Positions 11,630-22,300 of a stretch of 64,000 nt of DNA are shown here, piece by piece. A program made the translations under genes and the position numbers. The stretch comes from Amaurobius ferox. Taxonomy: Eukaryota; Arthropoda; Arachnida; Araneae; Amaurobiidae. The notes under the pieces are model-generated. The model saw only the letters and a list, made by a program, of their open reading frames with translations. It did not search any database and was not told where the DNA came from. Position 1 is the stretch's first letter, and the number at the start of each line of letters is the position of its first letter. Location: assembly GCA_951213105.1 (NCBI GenBank), contig OX578146.1:107256197-107320196 (forward strand), read 5' to 3'.

Positions 11630-12050
11630 TCAAATCCTTAACAGGCAATAAATGATAAAAATGATTAAATAAATTTTTAAAGTTTATAGAATTATAAATA
11701 GGATGCTTAAAAGATATTACAGAATAAGAATTAGAACAGTTATTATTACGAAATTGATTAAGTTTTATATTTTTAAATATTTTGATCTAGTAATGAGCAA
11801 ATCATAAAAAATATGATGAAAATGTTCATTAGTAAGATTTAACTTTAAGAAAATAGCATAAACTGTATTTAATTGTTTTTTCTTAACCGCAAATACCCAT
11901 GATTTTATAAATTTCCATTAAAATGTGTTGTTAAAATGTTGATGCATACTTTTAATCTCAGCTTTAAAATTATGTTGGGGGGGGGGGGTGCTTCATTTAC
12001 CGCGTTTAAATCTTTTGAGTTTAGCCGAATTACTATTATGTAAAAGAGGA
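11545..12050 (-). pseudogene. Linker between endonuclease and RT, with UGA and TAA codons
   Basis: Continuing one frame over from the endonuclease, the minus strand reads a basic stretch (SAKLKRFKRGK) and then TGA (11993-11995). A 12-C run follows, then residues HNFKAEIKSM and a TAA (11918-11920), and then readable protein to about 11775. After a further -1 shift comes a segment with KPIGRTIFNYN, the block that precedes the CxC motif in this class. Composition and continuity argue that the segment is one decayed coding region. UGA is of interest because some spider Naiads use selenocysteine, but a TAA and frameshifts nearby make simple decay the default reading. Confidence 0.65.
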
Positions 12051-12569
12051 TTAAAAAAAAGGGTGATTAAAAATAGAATATTTATTATCTACGAAATTAT
12101 TTTTTACAATATTACCATTGAGATATAATTGATTTAATCCATATGGAAAAAGAGTACATTGTGATTTAATATAGAAGTTTTCAAAGAACATTCTATTACC
12201 AGTATTTGTTTTAATATCCAAAATATGTATAGTTATATTTTCAAAACCATGATGAGCAAAGTGTTTATATTCAATTTTATTAGAAGTAGGAAGAAAATTA
12301 TTATTGAGGATATATTTTTTGACATGAACTCTGTGTACATTCATATGTAGATAAATGGGATTACTGGTCTGTCCTATATAAAATAAATTACAAATGTTAC
12401 AGGAAATTTTGTAGATGCAATTAAAAATTTTACAGAAAGTCTTATGACTATTTAGATTAGTAATTTGAAAGTTAAGCAAATGGGCAGGTTTTACAATTTT
12501 TATTCTTGCATATATTGAAGTTATATTTTTTTGCTGGGCAATTATTATATCCAAAACTATCCGTGGCAC
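12051..12569 (-). pseudogene. GIY-YIG endonuclease domain of the PLE
   Basis: A 172-residue open frame. Residues 52-66 hold the degenerate GIY half (IYKI) and the YIG half (FYIGQT), with a C57-x2-C60 pair between them and histidines downstream (H75, H79), as in the CCHH zinc motif of PLE endonucleases. The segment after YIG reads YLHMNVHR, where the family normally has an arginine in place of the first histidine, so the catalytic Arg is probably lost. The conserved glutamate is E130 in FFENFYI, followed by the usual P-x-GLN end (residues 142-146). The first methionine lies at the TA tract, so the true start may be upstream and lost. The frame ends at a TAA created in an 8-T run; dropping one T lets the frame run on, so the stop is likely a homopolymer frameshift or sequencing error. 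Confidence 0.85.
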
Positions 12570-12570
12570 A

Positions 12571-12575
<5 letters not shown>

Positions 12576-12645
<70 letters not shown>
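12576..12645. repeat. TA microsatellite at the 5' edge of the PLE
   Basis: TA run with one AAA interruption near 12625. It directly abuts the endonuclease frame of the minus-strand PLE. Confidence 0.97.
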
Positions 12646-13245
12646 ATTATTTATTAATTATATAAATAAATAAAAATGAAAAATAATAAAATAAGCTAAA
12701 AAAATTTAGAAAAATAAAAAAATCGGAAAATAAGATACATTAATATTAATGTTTTCAATTTTATTTTCGCTAAAAGAATTGTAACGTTAGCCAGTTTATA
12801 ACTACGATTTGAGAGCCCTTATAATGGTGTATAGTGGCATCCTCGATTATCTATTTCTTCAATGAATCTCTTGTTTAGTAAGAATTTTCATCTTTGCTTC
12901 ATGTTCATATTCTGAATTGCTTATACGGGTAACAGTCCTGTCTCCTGCTCTGACTCACTGGACGAGTCTGGGAGTGTAGCTGTGGGAGTTCGTACTGCCT
13001 CCCTGGTTGTATTTCAATTTATTCATTCCGGTGCTTCTAGATAATTTAAGTTGTTGAGGTTGATCACGTATACACATGGTGAAAGAAGAAGAGTTCATGC
13101 CATATGGTAATACAAATTTTCTTATATTCATTTTTTCAACTTTTGATGCCTGTAGTCTGAGTTTGAGCATTTATAGTAATGTACTATTGCTCAATCTGAA
13201 ACATGCATTTGTTTGGGTTAATTGGAATTAAATATTCAGACTCGA
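12646..13245 (+). repeat. PLE-associated direct repeat, copy 1 (pseudo-LTR-like)
   Basis: About 600 bp that recurs at 13926-14545 in the same orientation. Shared landmarks in order: attatttattaattatataa, cccttataatggtgtatagt, tctgggagt, tgcctccctggt, aagaagaa, and gcatttgtttgggttaatt near the end. Each copy is entered from a TA tract. Between the copies lies a plus-strand PLE RT fragment, so the arrangement looks like pseudo-LTRs around a mostly deleted body. No protein is recognised inside. Confidence 0.75.
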
Positions 13246-13604
13246 ACTAACAGCCATTTTTTCTGTAGTTTTAATTGTATTTCAATACATTTATAGTTTC
13301 AATACCTTTTTTGTGTATTTCTCCATGTCTTGATCTTTAATCTTGAGCTAATTATTATTGCCTTTTCTTATTTTTGTCATGTTTGCTTTTTCATTTTATA
13401 TATATTTATATAGGATATACCTTTTTAATTGTGATTTTTGTATAATAATATTCCCCTCATTCCCTTTCCATTATAGTGATAAGAAGTTACCTTCTATTTT
13501 TATCCTTAGTCTTGGTCTATAGTTACTTATTTGTAACAGATATGCTAGAGATGGGTTTTTTTGTACTTACCGTAGTTTATATACAGTTTTCGATTAAAAA
13601 ATTT

Positions 13605-13606
<2 letters not shown>
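13246..13606. other. Unassigned T-rich sequence inside the PLE cluster
   Basis: No recognised coding sequence. It lies between pseudo-LTR-like copy 1 and the plus-strand PLE RT fragment, so it may be a PLE leader or unrelated DNA. Confidence 0.4.

Positions 13607-13656
<50 letters not shown>
13607..13656. repeat. TA microsatellite
   Basis: Pure TA run bordering a plus-strand PLE fragment. Confidence 0.97.
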
Positions 13657-13658
<2 letters not shown>

Positions 13659-13877
13659 GTATTTAGAAATATTATAATAAACCAGGCTCTTAGAATCAAT
13701 AAAATTTGTGATGAATATTATAAATTAGCGCATTTTATGGAATTATTGAGTACAGCGACTAATAATGCATATCCCCCCAAGTTTGTTATTAAAATTATCA
13801 ACTCAGTGTATCAACTTTCACTTGATAACATCCTAGAAAACATTCCCAATTATAGTGACTAACATACAGTTCAAAAA

Positions 13878-13880
<3 letters not shown>
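13657..13880 (+). pseudogene. PLE RT thumb fragment, plus strand
   Basis: After the TA run, the plus frame reads a ~65-residue segment with FRNIIINQALRINKICDEYY, then PPKFVIKIINSVYQ, ending in NYSD and TAA (13860-13862). It aligns by eye with the thumb of the minus-strand element (FRNIILNQLFRI ... LVNGIVN), so it is the 3' coding end of a second, plus-strand PLE. The frame upstream is only translated microsatellite. TA tracts bound both sides, so nearly all of the 5' coding region is missing. Confidence 0.75.

Positions 13881-13926
<46 letters not shown>
13881..13926. repeat. TA microsatellite
   Basis: TA run between the plus-strand PLE fragment and pseudo-LTR-like copy 2. Confidence 0.97.
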
Positions 13927-13930
<4 letters not shown>

Positions 13931-14545
13931 TTTATTAATTATATAAATAAATAAAAATGCAAAATAATAAACAAAGTCAAAAACATTAGAAAAATCAAAA
14001 ATCGGAAAATAAGATGCATTAACATTAATGTTTTGAATTTTATTTTCGCAAAAAAATGTAACTTTTGTCAGTATTGAAACTACGTTTTGAGCGCCCTTAT
14101 AATGGTGTATAGTGGCATTCTCGTTTATCCAGTTTTCCTCTGAATTACTTGTTTAGTAAGAATTTTCGTCTTTGATTCATATTCATATTCAGGATTGCAT
14201 ATTTGGGAAGTTAATATTCTGAATTGCTTGTCCGGTTTCCAGCTTAGACTCACTGGACGGGTCTGGGAGTATTACCGTGAACGTTCGTACTGCCTCCCTG
14301 GTAGAATTTCGACTTGTTCATTCCAGTGCTTCTAGATTAAGCTGTTGAGGTTGATCACGATACACGTGGTGGAAGAAGAAGGGTTCATGCCGCATGGTAA
14401 TACAAATTTTCTTAATGTATCCTATTTTCATTTTTTCAATTTTTGTTGCCTGTAGTCTGAGTTTAAGCATTTATAGTGATGTGCTATTGCTTAATCTGAA
14501 ACAGGCATTTGTTTGGGTTAATTAGAATTAAATACTCAGACCTGA
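13926..14545 (+). repeat. PLE-associated direct repeat, copy 2 (pseudo-LTR-like)
   Basis: Second copy of 12646-13245, about 1.28 kb downstream, same orientation, with scattered substitutions and small indels. Both copies end at gcatttgtttgggttaatt plus about 30 bp. It follows the plus-strand RT fragment directly after a TA tract, where a 3' pseudo-LTR would sit. Confidence 0.75.
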
Positions 14546-14723
14546 AGATGAATTTAGTTCTGATTAATCATCGAATTTGGGACGGTGCTGTTCTTTTCTC
14601 TTATCGGCATTGTGGCTGTGAATTTGCTTCTATGGTGATGTTAATATTACTTGAATTGTTTTTTTATATATATATTATATTTTTTTTATTTTATTTTTAC
14701 ATAATTCTTATTATTACATATTT

Positions 14724-14726
<3 letters not shown>

Positions 14727-14801
<75 letters not shown>
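14727..14801. repeat. TA microsatellite
   Basis: About 75 bp of TA repeats. A long plus-strand open frame across it (14509-15108) is produced by the YI-coding repeat and is not a gene. Confidence 0.97.
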
Positions 14802-14802
<1 letters not shown>

Positions 14803-15099
14803 TGGTTTTACATCTCGACATTCAGTCAGAACACTTACTTTTGTATCTTTAGCATTCGGATATACTTTGCTCGAGATGAAACTGATTCGGAAGACGAAAT
14901 TTTATTGGATTTTCGGCTTTCAATGTTCATAACGTTTAAATGGCTTCGAATTAAAAAAATATATATATTGCTAATCCATATCATCTGGAGACCTGAAGTG
15001 CCCCTGTACCAAATTTCGCGTCTGTCTAAAGCCTTGATTTGCCGCTATGGACTACAAAGGTGCACAGACATCTTTTATTATGCAAACTCAAGTATGCAC

Positions 15100-15629
15100 T
15101 ATGTATAATAATAAAGGAAGGTATCTCTCTGTTAATCTGTTTGTGTCGTCTGTAGCGAAAAACCTAAACGTTATACGGTCACAAAATGTGGTAAACAGGT
15201 ACTTCAAGATTCGGGTTGACCCCCATTGTCCCATTGCGCCTCGGCGAGATATTTTAAAACTCGAATTAGTTTAAAATTGACGAATTTTTAAAATATAAAG
15301 TCAGTTAATCTCCAGTTACCGAAATGACTTATCAGCTGCCATCACGATATAACAGCTACCCATACTCAGCCCCCCCACCCTCAACTCTCTGGTATTCTAC
15401 GACAGCACATAGGCTGCCACGTTTCTCTTATAGAGATTTTTTTTTATTTGCGGAGAGCGTGTGTGTGTGTGTTTATTTATTTATTTTTACTTCGCGGATA
15501 GCGTGCGTGGAAATTTGGCGAAGGCTTATTATTTGGAAAAAGAAGCTTGAGTAGTGTTATCTGTGAAAGTTTTATTTAGGTATCGGAGTATTATTTACGA
15601 CCCTGGCAATGCCGGGTAATCTGTTCTAG
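15100..15629 (+). mobile_element. Short non-autonomous Helitron, plus strand
   Basis: The right end has the Helitron 3' signature: an imperfect hairpin ccctggcaatgccggg (15601-15616), then about nine bases, then CTAG (15626-15629) followed by T. The left end is near ataataaaggaaggtatctc, similar to Helitron 5' ends elsewhere in the window, but a leading TC is not preserved, so the 5' boundary is approximate. No Rep/helicase coding is present. Confidence 0.6.
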
Positions 15630-16339
15630 TTTACTACATGAACCCATATCATAATTTACAGAAATATGGAGGATGTAATATCTAGCATATAATATCTAAT
15701 GCAAAACCTTATCAACGCATAGAACATGACGCCCCTTACCACCCCTTCTAAAATGGAATTACCCCTTGGAAGGGGTGGGGGAGAGGGGACAGTACCGCCT
15801 AGATTAAGAACTCATGTACTAAAGCGTTATACTTCACAGTATACATTCAAATTTATGAAGATGTCTTTCTTCACAGATCCGATACTCTTCAAAATAATTG
15901 CAGAGAATAAAAGTACACATTTAGAGGCGAAGAGTGTGATTAAATCTACAAGAAGAAAGTTGGGCTTCTGAAAAGAGGCATTAGAAACACAGAGGCTGTA
16001 ATTAAGAGTGGGAATTTCCAATGCCTGTAATAACAGGCTTCACAATTTTACGTCTCCATTGGTCGCCAGGTTTGTAAAGAAAAAAAAAGAAAAAAAAGAA
16101 AAAAAAAAGAAAAAAACTCCAAATGTTATTCTTTGCAACGCATGTCACAGTTGAATTAAACTGTGAACCTGGGTGAGCAAAGGGCATGAAAAATAAAATG
16201 GAAGGAATCAAGCTCTGAGCGCAATGACCAGAATCGTCGGTTTACTAGTAAGATATATACAGGTATATACAGGATATATACACGGTTCGCAAAAAAGTCT
16301 TGAAGCACTCCTAATAACTTAATTTTCGACTCAGACCGT
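15630..16339. other. Unassigned sequence
   Basis: No gene is recognised. An interrupted A/G homopurine tract lies at 16078-16117. Short frames at 15726-15971 and on the opposite strand lack recognisable features. Confidence 0.4.
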
Positions 16340-16595
16340 CCAATCCAGTCGAAGATGTAAGGTACAACCTGTTTGGACGACAGGGAAGTACCACTCAATT
16401 TCGACAGGAACCCAGCGGGGGCACTATCCATAGGGACCGTACCCTCCTTCCTCTACCACCAACCTCTTGGAAGGACTTAGGAACCCACATATTTAATGTG
16501 TCTGCACTCCGCGTGAACACGGGGACAATTTGGGCAAAGCCGAATGCAAATCTCACGCGCGAACCACTGGGCTATCCCTCTCACTCTCAATAACT
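16340..16595 (-). repeat. tRNA-derived SINE, minus strand, decayed
   Basis: Reading minus, the head keeps an A box (TAGCCCAGTGGTTC, 16574-16561); the B box is degraded. The body shares blocks with the other SINEs: GTGTTCACGCGGAGT, GGTGGTAGAGGAAGGAGGGT and GGGTTCC. It is a solo copy with several substitutions relative to the array units at 31-48 kb. Confidence 0.8.
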
Positions 16596-16671
16596 TCGGA
16601 AGAAAAAATCCATGAATGTGCACGACAGGTCTATCTGTAACAAAGTGACCATGCCCCGTCGAATCAAATTA

Positions 16672-17182
16672 AAGATTGCAGCGCCCTTAGTGGAGAATTG
16701 TAAAAGTTAGGATCATGAATTAGAAAGTTATGAATGTAAAAGTTAGGATCATGAACAAGATAGACGAATACGGCCATTTACAAAGCTGTTACAAAGAGTA
16801 TTATCTAATAGGTAGGAGTCGATACCAGAAACGCACGAAACGCGTATACGAAAGGCAATAAATGTCTATCAGAAAGACACATCATCAGGGTCTGTAACAC
16901 CTGCAATGCTGGTCCAGATAATATTCTTCTCCAAATTTAAATATACATTGTTGTTCGTGGAGGGCATTTTGAACATGTTGTACATTAGATTCCTGTGCAT
17001 ATAAGTGTTGCTTATTTTAAGATTCTTGAATAAGACAGTCAGTCTCCAATAACGCCAATATGTAAAATGAATGCCTTTCTGTAACAGTTTTAAGATCGAA
17101 TCTGACTCTCTAGACAATATTTTGTTTCCGAGATTGTTATTGCGATTTTTGAAATTCTCCGCTAGGGTCGCTGCAATCCTTT
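16672..17182. mobile_element. 511-bp TIR element (MITE-like)
   Basis: Terminal inverted repeats of about 25 bp: GATTGCAGCGCCCTTAGTGG near the left end pairs with the reverse complement of ccgctagggtcgctgcaatc at the right end, with few mismatches. TTA flanks both sides (16669-16671 and 17183-17185), fitting a TTA or TA target duplication as for PIF/Harbinger or Tc1/mariner elements. The interior is non-coding and has a duplicated string gtaaaagttaggatcatgaa near 16700-16757. Superfamily is not decided. Confidence 0.7.
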
Positions 17183-17544
17183 TTATTCGATTTTTTTTTT
17201 CATACTTTCACTCGAAATATCTTCGAAACTATAAAAGGTAGGTATAAATAATAAGCGACAAAAATATTAATGAGAAAATTTAGTTTTTTTAAAAAAAAAA
17301 AAAAGCTCTTATAGCTGAAGAAGTATGAAAGTTTTACGTTTTTCAAGTTTGTAATGCTTATATTTCAAAGACAAAAATGACAACTATAAGCAATAAGCAA
17401 GAACTTGTAGCTCTTTGAACATCCTACAAACGTATATAATCATATTTTGGATCAGGTTCTGTCCCCCACCCCGATATTACAAAAATTGAGTTTTTAGTTG
17501 AGTCCATTTCAGCTCCATCAGACTGGAGCCACAGCCGATTTTTA
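17183..17544. other. Unassigned AT-rich sequence
   Basis: No gene is recognised. Poly-T and poly-A runs lie at 17191-17200 and 17290-17304. Confidence 0.4.
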
Positions 17545-17760
17545 TTAAGTGTGTAGGTGTCACATTTAATAAACACTTTTTGTGTAGGTGTCACATTTAA
17601 TGAACACTTTTTGTGTGGGTGTCACATTTAATGAACATTTTTTGAGTAGGTGTCACATTTAATGAACACTTTTTGTGTAGGTCTCGCATTTAATGAACAT
17701 TTTTTGTGTAAGTTTCAAATTTAATGAACACTTTTTGTGTAGGTGTCACATTTAATTAGT
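17545..17760. repeat. 31-bp minisatellite, about 7 copies
   Basis: Tandem units near 31 bp of the form gtgtaggtgtcacatttaat then gaacacttttt, with one or two substitutions per copy. Confidence 0.92.
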
Positions 17761-18132
17761 AGTTTCGATACACTAATCTAAATTTTCTTACATCCGAAAC
17801 AATCCTACACTTAATTTCACAACGCAGTCACGGAATCCTGACAGTTCCACCAACTCATTTAACACCAGGATACCCTCGCCACTGACTAAGGAAATTGACA
17901 AATTTTCACCGTGCATTGCTAAGGAATTCACAACAATGCCCCCCTCTTTCCTGTTGCGTCAATGCGGAAACCCCCCTCGGAGGAACACAGGTCCAAAAGA
18001 TTAATTGCGCGCAATTATCCAAATTACTGCACAATTATTTATTAAGCGGTGTCGCGCTCTTCAAAATGTTTGATGACACAGAAAACACTTTTCTCCGCCC
18101 CCATCTTGGAAGAAAGGGTTTAGCGGAGCGGA
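17761..18132. other. Unassigned sequence upstream of the 381-bp direct repeat
   Basis: An open plus frame (17895-18179, 94 codons) crosses this stretch but shows no recognisable domain, and its end is shared with the duplicated segment. I do not call it a gene. Confidence 0.35.
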
Positions 18133-18513
18133 CACGCGTTATTAAGGTACACACATGTGAGTTCCATGCTGCGTTCTAATTTGTTGGCTTTTGTTCTGAA
18201 GAACAGTGAATAGATGGAGAGAGGTGCTTATTTGTTGAAGAAGGGTTTGTGCAGCACTCTGTGTTTAGTTGTTAAATACTCTGCAGTTCTAGCGGATATT
18301 TGGCTCTTTAATTTTACTTTCCCTACGTACAATGTATAGGGAAAGCATTGTGATGAGAATGAAAATTCAAATTCGAGTTTCCGATGAAAGAGAATATTTC
18401 AAACATCCCTGAATTCGAATTGAACGTTTTTGAGCTGACGTCTGTGTGCATGCATGTATGTTAGTGTGTGTGTGTTGAAAACCCAGACCACACGACAGAC
18501 CCCGAAGGCTTAC
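18133..18513. repeat. 381-bp direct repeat, left copy
   Basis: As far as I can read, identical to 23160-23540 (constant offset 5027), and it flanks the truncated LTR element. The first ~187 bp look like local sequence. The rest is the hairpin end of an R1 element (actttccctacgtacaatgt, then a GT-rich stretch). Its last five bases, cttac, also end the right copy, as expected for a 5-bp LTR-element target duplication. Confidence 0.93.
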
Positions 18514-19330
18514 TGTCCTAAGGTAACTTCCTTTTTAGGACACGCCCGGTAAGAGCGCGAAGAAGAAAAAGGCCGTGTGTATTTACAAACATTAATTTAT
18601 TTACGCTATATAAAATATTTACAACAAAATTGATTCAAAATATTCAAAATGGAAAGTATACCCCTTTAAGATAATAAATAAACAATTACAAACGTATATG
18701 TAGTCTCATAGACTAAAATGTGAAAGATGGTAATTAAAAATTAAATTTAAACAATCCTATGCAATATTTTAAATATCCTTAAATCCGGAGAGAGAGAGAG
18801 AAAATATGCAAATCGGGCATAGGCCCTTAAATGTGGAACTCACCGAGCATTCGCTGAATGAACAGCCTCTCATGGTTGAGGACAATGCTGCTGGAGTCTC
18901 TGTTCTCACTCACAACGCCAAAACTTCTCCCTGCTCCTCTTTCAAATTTCTCAAAAACTCTCTCTCTCCAAGATTTTAAAACACGCCCCTGAGGCGCATA
19001 CAAACATCCCATTGGATTCAGGGTCTTAACCCCTTGACCCCAAAGCACCGCCATTGGCTTTAGGCCTTCCAAAAACAAAAAGCCCCTTCTCAAGCCCCTG
19101 CGAAACTGATATTCCTTCGGCCACTAATTCAAAGTCGCCGAGGACCCTATGACCCTTCCGAAAAGGACGTTAAATCTTTCGGTACGAATCCGAGATCTAA
19201 AGCAGCTTCGACATCCAGGTTTTCTATTTCGAGTGCAGATGGCCGAACGAAAAGGCTGACCCCCAAAATAAATAAGAAGACTCTAGGTCGCATTCCCGAA
19301 AATATTGGCTCATGGGTTTACCATGCGACA
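18514..19330 (-). mobile_element. 3' LTR of truncated LTR retrotransposon copy 1
   Basis: On the minus strand the LTR runs from TGTCGCATGG (19330) to CTTAGGACA (18514), with TG...CA ends and 817 bp. It is homologous over its length to the 834-bp LTRs at 35498-36331 and 44828-45661, with scattered differences. An inner inverted pair (TGTCCTAA ... TTAGGACA, 18514-18542) forms a terminal hairpin. Confidence 0.85.
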
Positions 19331-22300
19331 ATATACCTCCATTTCCCCATTAAAAATTCCAAAATCCAAAAATTAAAATTTCAAAATTTCAAAAATTTAA
19401 AACTTTTTTTTAAAAAATTTACCATCAAAAACATTAAGCAAATTACCAATGCAATACGCCTTTCTAAAAATTACCTCCATTTCCCCATTAAAACATCAAA
19501 AATCCACAAATTTAAAAAATTTTAAAATTAAAAAATCAAATTAAAAAATTCAATTTTACAAACAAAACCATAAGGCAAAATCAAAATGTGCTGGAGTGCA
19601 ATCTGCTTTCCTTCCAGCTACTAAAAACTAACCTCTGAAAACAGAAGTTTCCTCCTATAGTATAATCAAACACATAGAAAAAACATCATATTGCATATAA
19701 AAGACAAAAAAACAATTGTCAATATAAACACAATCCAATAAAATCAAAATATAAAACAAATTGATGAATTCAGGACAACAAATCAGAAAGTCTGTTATTT
19801 GTGTTGCACAAGGCTGTACAAAGTCACTCAAACTAAATTACTTTTCTCACTGATAATGTTTTTTAGTTCTCCAAAAGTTTTTTTCAAATTGTGCACCAGA
19901 AGGCAAAAGCATTGGGATCAGGCATCCCTGAAAATTGTTGTGTATTTTGTTGGCCACTTCTTCTTACAAAAATTATCATACCTGCATACGTTCCTTGTTT
20001 ATGATAAGTGATTATGGAAAATTACCACTGTGTAGAAAGTTTATCACCAAAAGTTGTTGTTGATTGACCGCAATGATGAGGAGTGTCTATTCTGTGCACA
20101 CCCCATAAACACATATTAAAACATTGAACACAATGTCCGATGTCTGCCCTTGCGAAATCAAATTGACTGGCATCTGGAACCGTTTGCACTGTAAACAAAT
20201 AAACACAAAGTTTGATGTGTGGCAGCAATAAAATAACTGGAATCTGGACCCGTAGAAAAACTGGCACGTGGACAACTTTTCCCAGTATATATAACTGGAA
20301 CATGTAAATTGCTTGTAACGTAAGGAATGTCTGTGCCTATAAATGTTTATATACCGTGTATTTGGCCTAAACTGAAAAAAGGCTGCTGGAAAATGCTCCA
20401 TAAACGCAAGGATTGCTACCCATTGTGTAGCACCTTTGTACATATTTTTTTTTTTTTTTTTTTTTTTTTTGACCAGTGTGCGTATTGTGACAGTTTTAAC
20501 ATCAGTACTGCAGAAAACCGCAGTCACCCCGCACAGTGCAGGACACAGTTCTTTCGTGTGGTATCGTGCACTTTCTGCACCCCGTCCGTAGAGGAAAAAA
20601 CAAACACCGGTGGAATCTTCTGCATCCCGTCCGTAGAGGAGAACCAACATAGTAATTGTCTCTGTGCTGATCTGAACGACATATCGACATATTACAATGC
20701 CTTATTCCGTCATCAAAAATTGTTTATATAGTGTTGGCATGTGCCAACATCCGGTCACCTGCTGACCCGAGATGAAAATTGTTGAAATGAACATATCATA
20801 TAGCACCTTCCGTGCGCATCACCTTGGAGTTTTCGTGCTGTGCAAACTGCTTCAATAGTGTTATGGATAATTTTTAAACAAAATACAAAATATATATATA
20901 GACTGGCCTTAGTGACGGCAAAGTTACCACCAAGAGACCTAGCCAATATGCACTTTATTCCTATCTCCCTCCGAGAACAAAACATTTTAAAACAAAATGC
21001 AAAATTTCTAAATGCATGAACATGCACGTAAAAATGTATAAAATTTACTCCCTTACATATAAAAACCTTACTGCCAAAGGCAACTTTACGTTAAATAACA
21101 TGTTTCATATACCATGAAATTCAAAAATTCAAAACCATAAAATATCACACAAAATTTTCATAATTAAATTACATGATCTAAACTAAAAATTTTCTATCCA
21201 AAGAAAAAAAAAAATCATCCAACACATTAAAATATCTCATTAATTGCAAGTTACAGAAAATTATACATTTTTGCCAAAAAATGAATGTTTCAAACTCATT
21301 CGAAAATGTTACATTTAGCTATGTCTAACCCGTCGCTTAACACTTGACTTTATCTCACATTTACCGTGTCTTACTGCATAAAAAAAACTCTTTTTTTTTT
21401 CTTTCTTCTATTTATTCTCTAGTCTGTATGAAAAAAAACCAAAAAATCTCCCAAACGTGTACCTTTCAGAAAAAAAAAAACCACACCTCGCAAAATTTTG
21501 CCTGATAAAACGAAAATCCTTTTCTTACTTTCGAAGGGAAAATTTACTCTAAGTGCTAAAATTTTGTTTCATTAAACAAAAACATCTTATTCCCAATTTC
21601 CTCACTTCCTTTATTTACTCTACAAAAAGGGTTTTATCACACTTTTTATTAATACTTTCACCACTTTATGCATTAAGCCTTATTTTCCTCAAATAAACAC
21701 TATCCTCACATTAAAATATAAATTTCCCCCTTTTTTTTATAAAATGAAATACCATTCACCTTCAATTTTATATCTTATCCATTCCATCTATCATGAAAAA
21801 ATACCCCTATCATTCTAACCACACTATATCCTAGCCTATTATTAACTGTAAAAATACCTATTTAACCATGACCATTTATGTAGGTAAAGAGATAACACCC
21901 TAACAATAAAACCAAATCACAAGAGAAAACACCATATATTTTTCCTTTCTTTTCTTTCTTTTTTTTAGAAACACTACTTAAAAATGCTAACTTAGTGATA
22001 TTATTATCCAACTGCATTCTCCCACAACTACATTTTATAACTTTTTATCTTCCAATGCTTTGTTAGCGTTCAACATACCCGAAGGAAAAAAAACAACTAG
22101 CAAATCTCACCTTTCTTTACTAAACTACCCATAGAAACTAAAAAAAATCTCCATGCGTTCAGAAAATATGCCGGCAACTGTCACTTACAGTACTACGTGT
22201 AACGATTTAAGAAAATTATTGTATACAAAAATTGATTCCCTTTTGAGCCTAACAATCTAACAAACCTATCAATTTTCTATTCCGAATAATTTATTAAATT

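Larger units (their letters stand above)
10038..12569 (-). pseudogene. Degenerate Penelope-like element, N-terminal GIY-YIG then RT (Naiad-like)
   Basis: Read on the minus strand, one broken reading frame gives a GIY-YIG endonuclease, a basic linker, a CxC domain, and RT fingers, palm and thumb. This order is the reverse of canonical PLEs, where the endonuclease is C-terminal. It matches the permuted Naiad-type PLEs of invertebrates (established family knowledge). PLE proteins copy their RNA into DNA at a nicked site. Lesions visible: frameshifts near 12053-12060 and 10250-10257 (both at A8/T8 runs), near 11770, near 11550 and near 10795; TAA codons at 11918-11920 and 10662-10664; and an in-frame TGA at 11993-11995. 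The 5' side stops directly at a TA microsatellite (12576), matching the known microsatellite bias of these elements. The element is not functional as read. The Naiad subtype rests on recognised motifs, not an alignment. Confidence 0.85.

Noticed and set aside
12646..14545. Hammerhead ribozyme in the PLE pseudo-LTR-like repeats
   Set aside because: I looked for a CTGATGA ... GAAA core with flanking stems and found only isolated partial matches. Permuted PLEs are also reported to lack it.
14509..15108. 199-codon plus-strand open frame
   Set aside because: Its middle is translated TA microsatellite, and neither side has a recognisable domain.
19799..20011. Possible THAP-type zinc finger in the LTR element interior (also 36800-37012)
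   Set aside because: Only a loose C-x4-C and a later histidine; the needed second Cys and the tryptophan/proline landmarks are not in one frame.
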